Positions 30,946-61,348 are shown, counted from the stretch's first letter. The stretch is 64,000 bases of DNA from Scylla paramamosain (GCF_035594125.1 NC_087173.1:4358986-4422985); one strand, 5' to 3'. Notes: a model not told the origin generated them from the sequence alone. Made by a program: numbers and translations.

Positions 30946-31571
30946 GAAATCAAGAAAAAGAAAACAAACCAATATTCGGTAATCTAAAAGTAATAAGATC
31001 TGTATTCTAAACTTTCAAGTGGCTTAGCTTCTTTACCAGACTGTTGTGAAAGTTATTGGAATTTTCTAAGATCATAGTTCTATTGATAGTTTAACGAGAA
31101 TTCGACATCAACTAGGAAAACATTCCAAGAACTAATCATCCTTACAGAGTCAGATTCAGTTGAGGTTGTTGTCAGGAAGATGCTTTTATCCATCGTGGCT
31201 TCCTTGATGCTTCTCTTCATCTCTTCTCTTCTCTTCTCTTCTATTCTCCTTCCTGTCAAGCTGTACAAGACAAATACCATTCAAGCCATTCATCACTAAG
31301 TCCCAAACGCTGGCAGGGAAGCAATACCAACAGGGCGAAGCAATAACAAGGCTGCATGCTCCTCCACGCCATGCCATGCCTATTAAACGCTCTATCACCT
31401 CTGCCAAAGTCATCCCCGCAAACAGGACTGCGAATATAGGAGCCTGAAGAGGAGCGGGAAGCGGGAGGGAGAGGGATAAGAGAAATACTGGAAGAGGAAG
31501 GTTTACGAAGATGCGTTAGTGGAAGAGTTGTTATTGCTTTGTGGCGATAGAGGATATGTTGCAAGGGAATA

Positions 31572-31572
<1 letters not shown>
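30946..31572. other. Unique spacer
   Basis: No array or coding segment beyond a short TCTTC run at 31205-31245. Confidence 0.5.

Positions 31573-31616
<44 letters not shown>
31573..31616. repeat. (TG)n microsatellite
   Basis: Pure TG run of 22 units. Confidence 0.96.
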
Positions 31617-31620
<4 letters not shown>

Positions 31621-31704
31621 GATAAGGATGGTGATGCTTGATTGATGTTCGTTGTAGGAATGTTAATTTAGATGTCAGTGCAGAATTTCCTTTAAGAAGA
31701 GTAA

Positions 31705-31706
<2 letters not shown>

Positions 31707-31774
<68 letters not shown>

Positions 31775-31806
31775 TAATCACTCCTTCCTCGCTAATTATC
31801 ACGAAT

Positions 31807-31891
<85 letters not shown>
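31707..31891. repeat. (AG)n and (TC)n inverted pair
   Basis: AG run at 31707-31771 and TC run at 31810-31891 with a 38-bp loop, a third hairpin-capable array pair. Confidence 0.93.
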
Positions 31892-33683
<1,792 letters not shown>

Positions 33684-33988
33684 ACCACTTTTACTAATGG
33701 AATGCCAAAAGAAATCTATTTACTGCTTCATCACTGAGGTGTGTTTGTTTATTCGGCGGAGAAACTACGATGCTTAAGTCCCTTTGAAAATTATCGTAGT
33801 TATTAATAGATTCCCAGGAAATTAATGGTCGCTGTCAGAGTTATTTTTTAAATTGAAGAACTTGTAATCTTCTTAAAATATTTTGACATTACTTTTACTC
33901 GTTTTCTTCGTCAGGTGAAATGAATGATGTTGAATGGTTCTTTTAATGTTGCAGTTCCGAATTTATGTATTTACTGTGATTTGGACAC

Positions 33989-33992
<4 letters not shown>

Positions 33993-34052
<60 letters not shown>
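33993..34052. repeat. (AG)n ending in a G run
   Basis: AG run terminated by eight to nine G. Confidence 0.95.
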
Positions 34053-34053
<1 letters not shown>

Positions 34054-35245
34054 CAGTAGTGGCTTGTCAAGATAAAGATTCATCATGTCTTGTTACGCTA
34101 GGCTGATTTTTCTTCTTTTCTTCTTTCCCTTATCCTTTTCCTTTTCTTTTCCTCCTCCTTTTTCTTCACGAGAGGAGTATAAATATATCAGACGATGAGA
34201 ACAAGTATGGCAGGTGAACATACAGACAGGTGCTACGTAAAAGACGTGCAAGGACAGATGGTGGTGGCTGGTCTTTCCCATAAGTAAGGTTGGGCGTCCT
34301 CTACCATACTATACACCACCTTTACATTCTTTCCCTTCCCTCTGCATTTAATCCAAGGACAACTGTTACCTTTGTCCATTTTCCGCATTTTCCAAGTAAT
34401 GATGGAGTTTCTGAAGTGTAGCGCTGTATACGTCGATTGCTGGGTTTTGCTCCGAGGCACAAGGAACCACAAGAAACCACAAGGAACCGGAACCTTCTAT
34501 AACAGTGGTATAAGCGCCTGTCATCTTGGTTTGGTTAGATCACAGTGGTCCCAGTATGTTTAACAGCTGTCCTTTTCAGAGGCGATTTGCTGCTGGCCTA
34601 TTGAACCCAATCAAAGCCACTTAGTTAGGAGTTTGTGGCTTTTAGATATTGATACACTGAATGATTTAGAAACTGATTGATTGGAGCAGGCTTGGCAAGT
34701 AAAGGAATTTGCTAATAATGCCGCAGTTATTTTTACGAACGTTACATACATGCACGAACGAAAAACAACGATAACTGTTTCTGCATTCCTGAACTCTGTG
34801 GGGGAGAAGTGAATGCACCCAGTAGAGCACCGAAAAATTAAAGGTATAACCATGAAACCCCCCGCCACAAAACCTTTACTTACCACGAACCTCGCAGTAA
34901 AGGTCGAGTGGGTGAGAGAGGTCGATAATATTACTCCTGCATACCGGAACCTCAATAGCCGAGGAGAAATTAATGCCCTTCAAAAATAGCCAGAAAAAAA
35001 GAGAAGGTATAATGAAATCACTTGGGGAAGCCTTTACCTGACGTCTCTCTAGCCTCGCAACAATTGAGATCTCGAAATAACTATCCTTCTTTAGTAGTTT
35101 TTTTTCGCTTTGTTCTTTCTTTTGGCTTTATTGAATTTCATAAGGTGTTCCTCCGAAAGGCGTGCTTAGGTGAGGGAAATGCTACGTGAGTATTTAATTA
35201 TGTGTCGTTTAGGAGATGGACAGGTCTTAATAGTCCCTTACGTGC

Positions 35246-35247
<2 letters not shown>
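34053..35247. other. Unique spacer with a degenerate duplication
   Basis: Segments at about 34780-34890 and 34938-35035 share TGCATxCCxGAAC, GGAGAAxTxAATGC and AAGGTATAA blocks, an old tandem duplication of about 155 bp period. The open frame across it on the minus strand has no family resemblance and I do not call it a gene. Confidence 0.45.

Positions 35248-35311
<64 letters not shown>
35248..35311. repeat. (GA)n microsatellite
   Basis: Pure GA run of 32 units. Confidence 0.97.
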
Positions 35312-35314
<3 letters not shown>

Positions 35315-35398
35315 ACACACTTAATTCTATAAAATACAAAGCACGCAAACCTTATGAATTAAAACTCGATGGTTTGTTCTTAATCAAATCCCTAAGTT

Positions 35399-35511
<113 letters not shown>

Positions 35512-35605
35512 TACTATCCCCCTTGCAAGACGTCTCCTTCTCGTATAAGGCCACCAAATACTAAACACACTTCATACATCTTAACACAGCCACTGCACAC
35601 TAGTT

Positions 35606-35670
35606 ACCCAGCCAACCAGTTACCCAGTGAGCCAGCCAGCCAGCCAGTCAGCCAGCCAGCCAGCCAGACA
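35606..35670. repeat. (CAGC)n tetranucleotide array
   Basis: CAGC units with CAGT and CAGA variants, and two imperfect units upstream. Confidence 0.88.
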
Positions 35671-36065
35671 GACCTCCTTGCATATTCACCCAAACTTTTC
35701 GCCAGTGAGGTGTGGTTATGGCGCCGGCAGAGCTGTCCTTTCGTGCCATAAAGCGAAGGTCACGGGCCGGCGTCAGGCACAGAAGGGGTCGTGCTCTGCC
35801 CCAAAAATATTCACTGCAAGCTTCTCATTAATATAGGAAGAGGAGAGTGAGGAGTGTGTTAGTGGTGCAGTAGTCGTCCTTTCCCTTCGGTCCTGTGGGT
35901 CTTACCTGTGCCGTGAGTCCTGCTCTGACCCACCTGCTTTTTTACCTGGTTTTCTATGACTCACTTGACAGGTAGATGGACAGGTAGATGTCTAGAGGTG
36001 AACAGATGGATAGGTAAAGAATGTGATGGATTCAGAAATGGTTAAGGTTGGTTGGATAGTAGGTA

Positions 36066-36067
<2 letters not shown>

Positions 36068-36135
<68 letters not shown>
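36068..36135. repeat. (GA)n microsatellite
   Basis: Pure GA run of 34 units. Confidence 0.97.
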
Positions 36136-36138
<3 letters not shown>

Positions 36139-36178
36139 AATTAAAGTGAAAAATAAACAGTGGAAGCTCGATACGCAG

Positions 36179-36347
<169 letters not shown>

Positions 36348-36648
36348 TGAGACGTTCAGATAAAAAAGCTAATTAAAACGGATCTATTCAGCCTCACTCA
36401 AGCTGCCTCTCCGTCGCCCTTCCTCAGACCGTCAAGAAAGTGCTTATTGTCCTACAGTTTAATTATTCTTGACTCTTGAACCTTATACACTCCTTTCCTC
36501 TTAGCCTCCTCACCCACCTATTCCTCTTCATTCCTCCCTCTTTCCTCCCACTGGTCCTGTTCCTACTATTCCAATCTCATTTTCCTCTTCCTCCTCCTCC
36601 TCCTTGTTCCCTTCCTTCTTTTCCTTCTCTTCATCCAGTACTTGCTAG

Positions 36649-37017
<369 letters not shown>

Positions 37018-37079
<62 letters not shown>
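37018..37079. repeat. (GA)n microsatellite
   Basis: Pure GA run of 31 units. Confidence 0.97.
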
Positions 37080-37083
<4 letters not shown>

Positions 37084-38530
37084 CCGCTCTGCTGCACCCG
37101 CCATATTTCTTCCTCTTCCTTACACAAGTAGAAGCACAGCCCAGTACAGTTTACCTCCAAAAGCAGAGAGGATGAAGACAGCTTTAGTTTAGGCAAGATC
37201 CGGCTTGGCTCTGCTTGCTGTGTGCTGCGTCTGACTGATGCTGTGAACCCGCCACCGCGTCTCTCACCTCTGCTCCCTTCCCTTTCATGTGGGAGAATTA
37301 GCCGAGGGAAAGTGACTCCTTGGTTAACCTCGCAGAGAAGCAGCAACACTAAGACACTTGATAGGACGACTCTGTGAAATTCTAAGTGTTTGGTGGTTTT
37401 TCTTTTGTTTTGTAGCGGCGTCTTGTGAATCTCAATTAATTTTCGCGTTTTTTTTTTTTTAAGGTCTTTTTTTGAGGTTGTAAGGAGATATATCCATTAA
37501 ATTTGACGTTAATTTCACTTGGTCATTAAGTGTTTTTTTTTTTTCTTCTTCTTATGAATTTACTACATTCGATTTTTTTTTTTTTTCGTTATTTTTCGTT
37601 ATCTAGAGGCATCAAGAGCAGATTAAGACAAACCTCTTCACCCTTGCTCCCTTTCTCGTCTCTCCCACTCTTGGCGCTCTCAGCTTCTCATCCTCCCCTT
37701 TCCTCTTCTATTTCTTACTCTTTATTCTCCCAGACCATCTCCCCTTTCACCCTCTCCCCATTTTTATTTTCTATCCGCGCCATTCCTTCCATCTCCGTCA
37801 TCCATATCTCTTTTTTTGCTCTTTTTTCCTCTCTCCCCTTCTCGTCATCTCTCCTCCTTTCCCCTTGTCATTCTACCCTCACGTCTCCTCCCACCCTTTG
37901 TCCCTCTACCCTCATCTGCCCTTCTATCCCAACTTTATTTTTTCCCCTCTCATCCTCTTCCTCCCCTTGCCCCTCTCCTGCTTTCCTCTTGTCGCTTACG
38001 TCTCTTCTCTTCGTCTCTCTGCTCTCATCCACCCTCCTATCCCATCTTTATTTCTTTTCACTCTTATTCTCTCCTCCATCCCCTTTTTCATCTACACTCC
38101 TATCCCATCTTTTATTTCTTTCACCTCTCATCTTCCTCTCCCTTCGTCCCTTTGTTCCTTAACCCTCCTCTCTCCTTTCCTATCTTTATTTCTCCCACCT
38201 CTCATCTTACGCCTCTCTTCCCTTCTTGCCCCTCTCCTCCCTTTCCTTCTCCCCCTCTCCTCCCTTTTCCCTTCCCTACCCAGATCCGCGAGCCTCCCTT
38301 AGAAAGTCAAAAGTGAATATTAAGTTTCCTGGGGCCATCATTTACCCATGAAGGAGGCCGCGACTTGCCTCTGATGGGACTTTAGAGGGGAACGAGGAAG
38401 CCTTTAGTGTTAGACAAGGGAGTCTGAGGCATGGCATTAATCTGGCCATTAATCAGGGGAGAGAACACGTGAGGGAGCATCCTATAGAGGTCAAGATGAG
38501 GATTTAAGACACTGTACTTTGTGGAGAGAT
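37080..38530. other. Spacer with a 0.75-kb pyrimidine-rich tract
   Basis: T/C-rich from 37530 to 38290, the source of three overlapping low-complexity frames. The rest is unique and without recognisable genes. Confidence 0.6.
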
Positions 38531-38637
38531 TAAAGGTTTGGTTGGGTTAGGTTCGGTTAAGTTAGGTTAGGGTACGTTAGGTTTGGTTAGGTTTGGATGG
38601 GTTAGATTGGGTTACGTTACGTTAGGTTAGGTTAGAG
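38531..38637 (+). repeat. Interstitial TTAGG telomere-like block
   Basis: Repeated GGTTA, GGTTT and GGTTC words with runs such as GTTAGGTTAGGG and GTTAGGTTAGGTTAG at the end. TTAGG is the ancestral arthropod telomere repeat. The block is degenerate and internal. Confidence 0.65.
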
Positions 38638-40146
38638 AGCTGTAGGACTCGGACGTGAAGATCATGGAGAGTATCTTTTTAATCTTTTATATGATGTGGC
38701 CTCTTATTAGTATAATATAATGGTCTCGTATATGTTTTGATTATAATTTTGAAAGGTAATACTCACAGTAAAGTTTTCACAGTACTTGCAGTTTCAGGGA
38801 GAGCATATTTTTAAGGTTTTAACTGTTGTGGCCACTTAGCAGCATTATTTAATGGTCTCGTGCAAGTTTGGATTAGTTTGAAATATAACACTCACAGCCA
38901 AATGAGTTATTGGGCATTTAGTAAAGTTTTCATACCGCGTACAGTTTCGTTTTCGATGAGCAACACTGACTAGGGTTGCAAAAATAAGGATAAGAAGTAC
39001 CATTAGCCGTTAAAGGGTTAAAATGTTATCTTGTAAAGGGCAAGGAACCTGTTTAGGAGTGGGAGACTGCGTAGCATGAGTGGGAGCCTTAAAGAGTCAT
39101 TAAACGAGGACAAGGAGGATGTTGCTTCAGGTTAGTATCCTGCAGAGAGCAACGAACAAACTCAGAAGTGGACTGTGTGGCAGGAAAAGTAGGAGCTGCT
39201 GGATGATAACGATGCCAAGGATACTTTTTTTTCCATAAGGACCTTAAATACATAACTGTAACTTAGATGGTAAAGAGACACTGTAGGAATGGACTTGGCT
39301 GCGTATTAGGGAGACAACGAGGGCAAAGACGATGGGGGAAACGAGAGTTACAGTAGATATGAATAGTTATTATGGCTTGTAATTAGGGAAGGGAGTAAGA
39401 ATGTTTGCCATGGGAGGAGTTTCAAGGTATCCTAAGTTTCAACTCGAAGCCCATATTGTTAAGCACTTTAGAATTTGATAAGTACTATTTTCAGAAATGT
39501 TTAATACGATTCTCACGGTCGTTTCTTCTATTTGTCTTTGTATCTGTGAAAGCATTCTTGGGAACCACAGAAACTTCTATAAGAGCATGTTAGAAGTTGT
39601 CAGCGTATGATGCCAAAGCGTTTGAGAACACGACGTGAGAGCAACGCGTGTGTACTTGCCTTGGCGTGTGCTTTCCCGAGATAAGGCCGACGTAAGGGTG
39701 AGTTTCTCTTGTTAAGCTTATCTTGGGGCGAACAAGTTTGTTGCCCCGCTGTAACAAGACCATGGAAAGTTTGTTGCTGTTGTTTCCTCCAAGTTGTATT
39801 GCTTGTGTTTACCGATTGTGCTTGTTTGGTCTTCGTATGTACTACTTGTCACTGAAACTTGTCTCGCTGACTTGCATCGCTGACTCGCGCTGAATGTCTC
39901 GATTCAAATGTCTCGCCTTGAATGTCTTATCTGGTTTCGTCTGCCGTCCTTCCCTTTTCTTTCTTTCGGCTCGTGGTTAGAATATTGGGTTTTCTGATAA
40001 GGCGTTTGTTTGTTTGTTTGTTTTTTATTTTTATTTATTTATTTATTTATTTTTTTTTACCATTCCTTCTAGATTTTTTTTATTATTTTTCGAAGTGAAT
40101 TTTGTTATTTTTTTCGTACTGTTGTTGTCGTTGTCGTTGTCGCCTT
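38638..40146. other. Unique spacer
   Basis: AT-rich to mixed sequence with a TTTG/ATTT tetramer run at 40005-40052. No gene or dispersed repeat was recognised. Confidence 0.5.
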
Positions 40147-40390
40147 CCTCCTCCTCCTCCTCCTCCTCCTCCTCCTCCTCCTCCTCCTCCTCCTCCTCCT
40201 CCTCCTCTTTCTCCTTCACCTCCTCCTCCTCCTCCTCCTCCTCCTCCTCCTCCTCCTCCTCCTCCTCCTCCTCCTCCTCCTCCTCCTCCTCCTCCTCCTC
40301 CTCCTCCTCCTCCTCCTCCTCTTTCTCCTTCTCCTCCTCCTCCTCCTCCTCGTCCTTCCTCCTCCTCCTCCTCCTCCTCCTCTTTTTCTT
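40147..40390. repeat. (CTC)n composite array, 244 bp
   Basis: CTC triplets with CTTTCTCCTTCAC-type and GTCCTT interruptions. Its Ser, Pro, Leu and Arg frames are artefacts. Confidence 0.95.
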
Positions 40391-40681
40391 CTCCTTATTG
40401 TTAACACATTAACCTTTTTAAAAATGCAGGAAGAGTAAACTTTCCTCTAATTTAGTTTTGTATTTTTTTGTAATTCAATTTTGTAGCATAATTTTGTTTT
40501 CTTACGTTGCATTATTAGTTTTCGGACGGAATACTTATTGCCTTCCTCTGCTCAAAACTTCACAAGAGTTACCTCCCTTTAGTTTCCTCTTTACTTAGCC
40601 CAGTAACAAAATGTCTGAAGTTCACCCAAAGACTAAAGATCCTTTGGCTAATGGCTGAAGGTGCTTAATGGAATTCCGATG

Positions 40682-41509
<828 letters not shown>

Positions 41510-41598
<89 letters not shown>

Positions 41599-41705
41599 TG
41601 TATCAACTTCAAACAGTTCAACTACTACTACTACTACTAATACTATTACTACTACTGCTATAACTACTATTACCATCATCATTATCATCATCATTATCAT
41701 CATTA
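41510..41705. repeat. (GA)n, then (ACT)n-(CAT)n
   Basis: GA to 41595, a 26-bp spacer, ACT-type triplets to about 41671, then ATC triplets. Confidence 0.93.
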
Positions 41706-41957
41706 AATGAGAAGCCCAACAGTTTGATTTATTTACATTAATTACTAAAAGGCCCGGGAAGCGGACGGCACTTCTCTGATCTGACAAAGTAAACAGCCGC
41801 TAATTAAGGCCAGGTGGATTTAATTACCGCCAATGAGAGATTACACGGGGAAAAAAACAAATCGGTAAACTTGAAACACGCGCCATTTTTTTTGCGGTGG
41901 TTCAAAGGGAGGAAAAATAATTGAAAAAAAAGCCACGTATTTACGGTAGATTTGTTG

Positions 41958-42094
<137 letters not shown>

Positions 42095-42207
42095 TTCATT
42101 GCATTTGACAAGGAGGAAAAGTGAAAGCATGAATATGAAAAAAAAAAAAAAAAAGGTTTTGAAAAGAGAAGTTTATTTGATTCTACAACTTTAACATACT
42201 TCAGTGT

Positions 42208-42335
<128 letters not shown>

Positions 42336-42512
42336 GATAGTTTATTGAGCACAGTAATCTGACAGACTGTAATGAACCAAACTAAAATCTTAAAATCATA
42401 TATTACAATCCCAGTCTCGTAGGTTTATCTATTTATTTATTTACTTTTATTTCATATGATGGTGAAAGTTCAGTGATAAGCAATCAGTACGGATACGGTT
42501 AAGGTTAAAGTT

Positions 42513-42691
<179 letters not shown>

Positions 42692-42896
42692 TTAGGAAGC
42701 ACCGAAGGACACAGTTGGGATATTTAATCAAAACTTTTCCTCCAGTAGCGAACGCAGGTAAACTTTGAAAAACTCAACTAAATAGCATACAATTAACTGG
42801 CGTCCTGTTTGCTCGGGAAGAAAATAATGTCGGGAGGTTAAACGAGAGACGTGAGAAGTAATCCAATTTATAAGTTTTCTCTTTTTTTTTTTTCAT

Positions 42897-43320
42897 CTAC
42901 CTGTATATCTATCTACCTGTCTATCTGTCGATTCATCTGTCTTTCTATCTATCCATCTGTCTATCAGTTTCTCTATCTATCTATCAATCTATGTATATGT
43001 GTATCTGCCTATCTATTTATATATATGTATCTATCTATCTATTTGTGCCTGTCTATCTGATTATCTATCTATATATCAAGTTTTCTGTCTATCTGTCTAT
43101 TGCTGTATGTGTGTCTATCTATCTATTTATATGTTTATCTATCTATTTGTGTGTATCTGTCTGATAATCTGTGTTTACCTATCATCGTATCTGTCTGTAT
43201 CTATTTGCCTATGTATCTGTATCTATTTATGTATCTATCTATGTATTCGTATATCATTCTATCTCTGTCTGTCTATCCATCTATCTGTCTATCTGTCTGT
43301 CTATCTACCTGTCTGTATCG
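42897..43320. repeat. Degenerate (TATC/TGTC)n block (GATA/GACA type)
   Basis: CTAT, CTGT, TTAT and CTAC tetramers fill about 420 bp. Read on the minus strand this is a mixed GATA/GACA array. Its Ile/Tyr/Leu/Ser frames look membrane-like but are translations of the tetramer. Confidence 0.9.
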
Positions 43321-43623
43321 AGTTAGACCTTGAGTATGAAAAAGAATAGAAAGAAATGCTCAACATACCATAGCGAAAAAAAATATATATATAGCTGGTG
43401 GGGATCATCATCATCGCCACCACCATCACCACCATGTTTATTTTTATTCACAAGTCTGATTCACCTGTAGTCTCTGAGGGGCACCGCGCGTCCAGGTGTG
43501 TGGGAGCGAGAGCAGGAGGTGGGCAAGTGTTTGTGATAACTCGCCACGAAGTTAAAATGAGTCAGAGGAAAAAAAATATGAGCAAGGTGCAGGGAAATTA
43601 CGAAAACATGCGAGTCATAAGTA

Positions 43624-43626
<3 letters not shown>

Positions 43627-43708
<82 letters not shown>
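43627..43708. repeat. (CT)n microsatellite
   Basis: Pure CT run of 41 units. Confidence 0.97.
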
Positions 43709-43712
<4 letters not shown>

Positions 43713-43849
43713 AGTAATCTCTAAGGCCTTCAAACTTAATTTTCCGTCCATGATGTAAGTTGTGTTGAAGTAATTAAGAGTTAATGTAAAGTAAAGCGAA
43801 AAATAGTAATAATAATGTATATTTTTAAACTTCTTCCTAATCACATCAT

Positions 43850-43850
<1 letters not shown>

Positions 43851-43894
<44 letters not shown>
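43851..43894. repeat. (AG)n microsatellite
   Basis: Pure AG run of 22 units. Confidence 0.96.
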
Positions 43895-43897
<3 letters not shown>

Positions 43898-44811
43898 AGA
43901 CTCCTTACATATATTCTTGTATCAAAACACAATTAGTTTCAACTCTAACCAATACTCAAGTGCGTTTTCAAATTCCACTCTCACCCTCCCCTTTCACCAG
44001 CTCAAGGTCACGTACAAAGCTTCGTGGTGGAATAGGGGAGTCTACCTTGTAAAGTTCACGCTCTCCAATAAAGATTCGTTTTCTGTGTTGGGTAAATTTG
44101 ACGCCTAACTATTGCAAATGAGCGCCTAACCTCGACTTTTTTTTACAGGATGTAGTGGAAGTTGTTGGGTGTTGTCAAGAGTGTTTGCATGTTTCTACTG
44201 ATAGTTTGTTAAATGTTCTGCATCACTAAAGGGAGAAATATCTGCGGGAATCGGGCTAGTCATTTACGTTGCCTTTACAAATAATCCTTTTGAGGGAAGC
44301 AATTGTTTCAGAAATCGAGCCATGTACAGATATGTAGGACGTGATATTTCATAGCTCTGTGTGGAAGACTATATGAAACTTACTGTCCGTTTGAAGGCAA
44401 AATAGGAAAAGTACGATTAAGATTTGTCATTATACTTTATTAATTCCTGATAGAAGAAAATGTTTATATATATTCCACTAGTAAAAGTTTCACATCAAAG
44501 TAAGTAGGAAGCACGATTTTGATATAGAAATTCGCCTCAGCACCTTATTGAAGTCCCAGAAAATACGAGCATTTTTGTGTATACTCCACTATAGTTAAAA
44601 ATTCACACCAGTTAAATACCAGTCAAACATTTATACATTGTTTTACTACTCTGCTGTGACTGGAAAAATAAAAAGGCAGTTACTGGATAGCATAGAACAT
44701 TCTTGCAATACAAACATATGTTCTCTATTTTATCTCGACTAACTTTATCTTGGCTAACTTAAACTAGATGCAGTGTTTGTATCTGAAGACTATGGGGTGT
44801 TTACTTTATCT
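43895..44811. other. Unique AT-rich spacer
   Basis: No array or coding segment recognised. Confidence 0.5.
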
Positions 44812-45050
44812 TCTTCATTTTAACACAGACAGTATATCACCACAGAAAATGAAAGAAAAAAAATCCCCTTCTTTACTTTAACACAGAAGTATATCACCAC
44901 AGAAAATATATATAAGAAAAAATATATTCCCCCTTTACTTTAACACAGAAGTATATCACCACAGAAAATATATGAAAAAAATATTCCCCTTTACTTTAAC
45001 ACATAAGTATATCATCACAGAAAATAAATGAATAAATAAATAAATTCTGC
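44812..45050 (+). repeat. Minisatellite, four copies of about 59 bp
   Basis: The unit begins TAACACAGAAGTATATCACC, continues ACAGAAAATATAT, an A-run, ATTCCCC, and ends TTTACTT. Unit starts lie at about 44821, 44879, 44941 and 44997. The first and last copies are the most diverged. Confidence 0.88.
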
Positions 45051-45332
45051 CTGATACGAGAACAAAATGTCACAGCAGACCGGTGATAGTAAAACGTTTC
45101 TGTATCATATGCCTGGCCTGTTATCAGAAAGAGAGGATGTGCCATGTGTGCGTTGTGCCACCCAGCCAGCCAAGTCACTTGAACCAATACGTTTCTTTCA
45201 GACAATCATTTTATACAGGTAGAAGCCTTGTTGTCTTGGCCCTTTGTGTAGTTTAGTGATCTTTGTGGTAGAAGGTTACTGGGAGGTACAGAATGGTTTT
45301 AAGAGTGAAATGGAAGTGGTGTAGGTAAAGTG

Positions 45333-45335
<3 letters not shown>

Positions 45336-45423
<88 letters not shown>

Positions 45424-45476
45424 GTAAAGTGAGAGTAAAGTAATAAAACTGCATCGGGACCTGATGGCATGTATAG

Positions 45477-45533
<57 letters not shown>
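45336..45533. repeat. (AG)n, spacer, (GT)n
   Basis: AG at 45336-45421 and GT at 45479-45533, separated by 57 bp of unique sequence. Confidence 0.95.
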
Positions 45534-45534
<1 letters not shown>

Positions 45535-45709
45535 ATTAGAGAAGGAATATATGCAAAAAAAGAAGAAAAAAGCAGTGAGTGTGAGTGGCGGCCACCCTCG
45601 GGATATCTTAAAACATTCATCTTTCCGTCTGGGTTCGCTTTCCTTTGATGGAAGATAAATTCGCTTTCTCGGGCTGCCTTAATTAAGTTGAGGCAGCACC
45701 AGGTGGCAG

Positions 45710-45812
45710 AGAAGGAGGAAGAGGAGAAGGAAGAGGAGGAGAAGGAGGAGGAGGAGGAGGAGGAGGAGGAGGAGGAGGAGGAGGAGGAGAAGGAGGAGGA
45801 GGAGGAGGAATA
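45710..45812. repeat. (GGA)n microsatellite
   Basis: GGA triplets with AGA interruptions, 450 bp beyond the GALNS stop codon. Confidence 0.95.
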
Positions 45813-46087
45813 ACTACCTCGTGTGCAATGCATCAAGTTTTCCATGCCCTCCCCTTCCCTCCCTGTCTCTGTCCCCCTTTCCTCACCAGCTCACCCCATC
45901 CCTCCATCTCCTCACTCAGTCTCAGGAGAAATTAAGTGAGTTGTGGACATGACTTCGTGTTATTATTCACTACGAGGTTGAAGGCGAGTACTAAGTGCCT
46001 TCAGGAACCCATGTGTTGGATAGATTACGTTGTCTTATTCATTCGTGCCCTTCCTTCCCACGATGTAACATACGTCTCAACTAAAGT
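45813..46087. other. GALNS downstream flank
   Basis: Unique sequence with a C/T-rich patch at 45842-45915, between the GGA array and the likely poly(A) sites. Nothing else recognised. Confidence 0.5.
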
Positions 46088-46093
46088 TTTATT
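46088..46093 (-). terminator. Candidate GALNS poly(A) signal (distal)
   Basis: AATAAA on the minus strand, 168 bp after the stop codon. A moderately G/T-rich stretch follows about 10-25 bases downstream in the transcript sense, which makes it the better-supported of the two signals. Confidence 0.45.
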
Positions 46094-46138
46094 GCTCCTT
46101 GTTCTTCTCCACTAGTTACCTTGAGTGGCAATTGTACC

Positions 46139-46144
46139 TTTATT
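46139..46144 (-). terminator. Candidate GALNS poly(A) signal (proximal)
   Basis: AATAAA on the minus strand, 117 bp after the stop codon. It would give a short 3' untranslated region. Confidence 0.4.
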
Positions 46145-46260
46145 CCTTCTTGTCCTTCAGTAGTAATCCTCCACGTATTCATTCTTGTCCTCCCCATCCT
46201 CGTCCCCGTCCTTGTCCGCGTCACTGTTCTCTTTCAGCGGTGTGAGAGGACGCGGCGAGG

Positions 46261-60512
<14,252 letters not shown>

Positions 60513-60962
60513 GTTACTGAACTTCACGGATATGACTGAGTTACCGAATGCCTGTCTACTGTCCCTCCCTCCCATCTGTAACCACGCATTCAGTCACCAC
60601 CTGATCAACTGACGTTCGCCTGATAAACCTAAATCAAGTGACAGAAGGGCCAATGTCCATCTTCTCACGTTTCCACTCCTTATTTATTTATTTATTATTA
60701 TTATTTTTTTTTTTAATGGTTTTTCGTGGTAAAGATGAACAAGGGGAAAGAATGGATTGTGTCCTTCTTCCTCTTCCTCTTATTCTTTACATTTCTCTAG
60801 TTTATTTCCCTTTGTGGTTCTAATCTGTTATCTGTTGATGCTACTTTATTATCGCAAGTGTTATCGATATCTTTGCTTGTTAAGAGTTTCATGTCTGCTG
60901 ACCGTTATTTTTCCAGTATGGCCTTGGAAGGATGCTGTGCTGCACTAATAACAATCAATAAG
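60513..60962. other. GALNS upstream flank
   Basis: Likely 5' untranslated region and promoter side of GALNS. No TATA box or other element could be assigned. A TTACAG just before the alternative upstream ATG could be an acceptor for a 5' untranslated exon, but no partner donor was identified. An ATT/TTTA run lies at 60680-60715. Confidence 0.35.
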
Positions 60963-61146
<184 letters not shown>

Positions 61147-61346
61147 CATTGAGCTCTTCATTAATCTATGGATACAAATATCCCTCCCTTTCTTCCCTCC
61201 CTGCCTTAGTGCGACCCTGTGCTTTGGCCTTCCTGCCTTCGTCTTTACCCTTCCACCTTCCGCTCTCACCCCCCTTCACTCTGAGAGCAAGGCGGAGCTG
61301 GAGGCGTCATGACATAAGTTTATTGAGTTTAATGTATTCCCTGCAC

Positions 61347-61348
<2 letters not shown>

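Noticed and set aside
34611..34955. 114-codon minus-strand frame
   Set aside because: It spans a degenerate duplication and shows no family motif.
42851..43349. Tyr/Ile/Leu-rich frames that look like membrane segments
   Set aside because: They are translations of the TATC/TGTC tetramer block; all three forward frames look similar.
44812..45050. CRISPR-like direct repeats
   Set aside because: The copies are contiguous tandem units without unique spacers, in an animal genome.
60513..60575. Upstream in-frame ATG of GALNS as the true start
   Set aside because: It would bury the signal peptide 21 residues in and has C at -3; the preceding TTACAG may be a splice acceptor. Kept only as an alternative.
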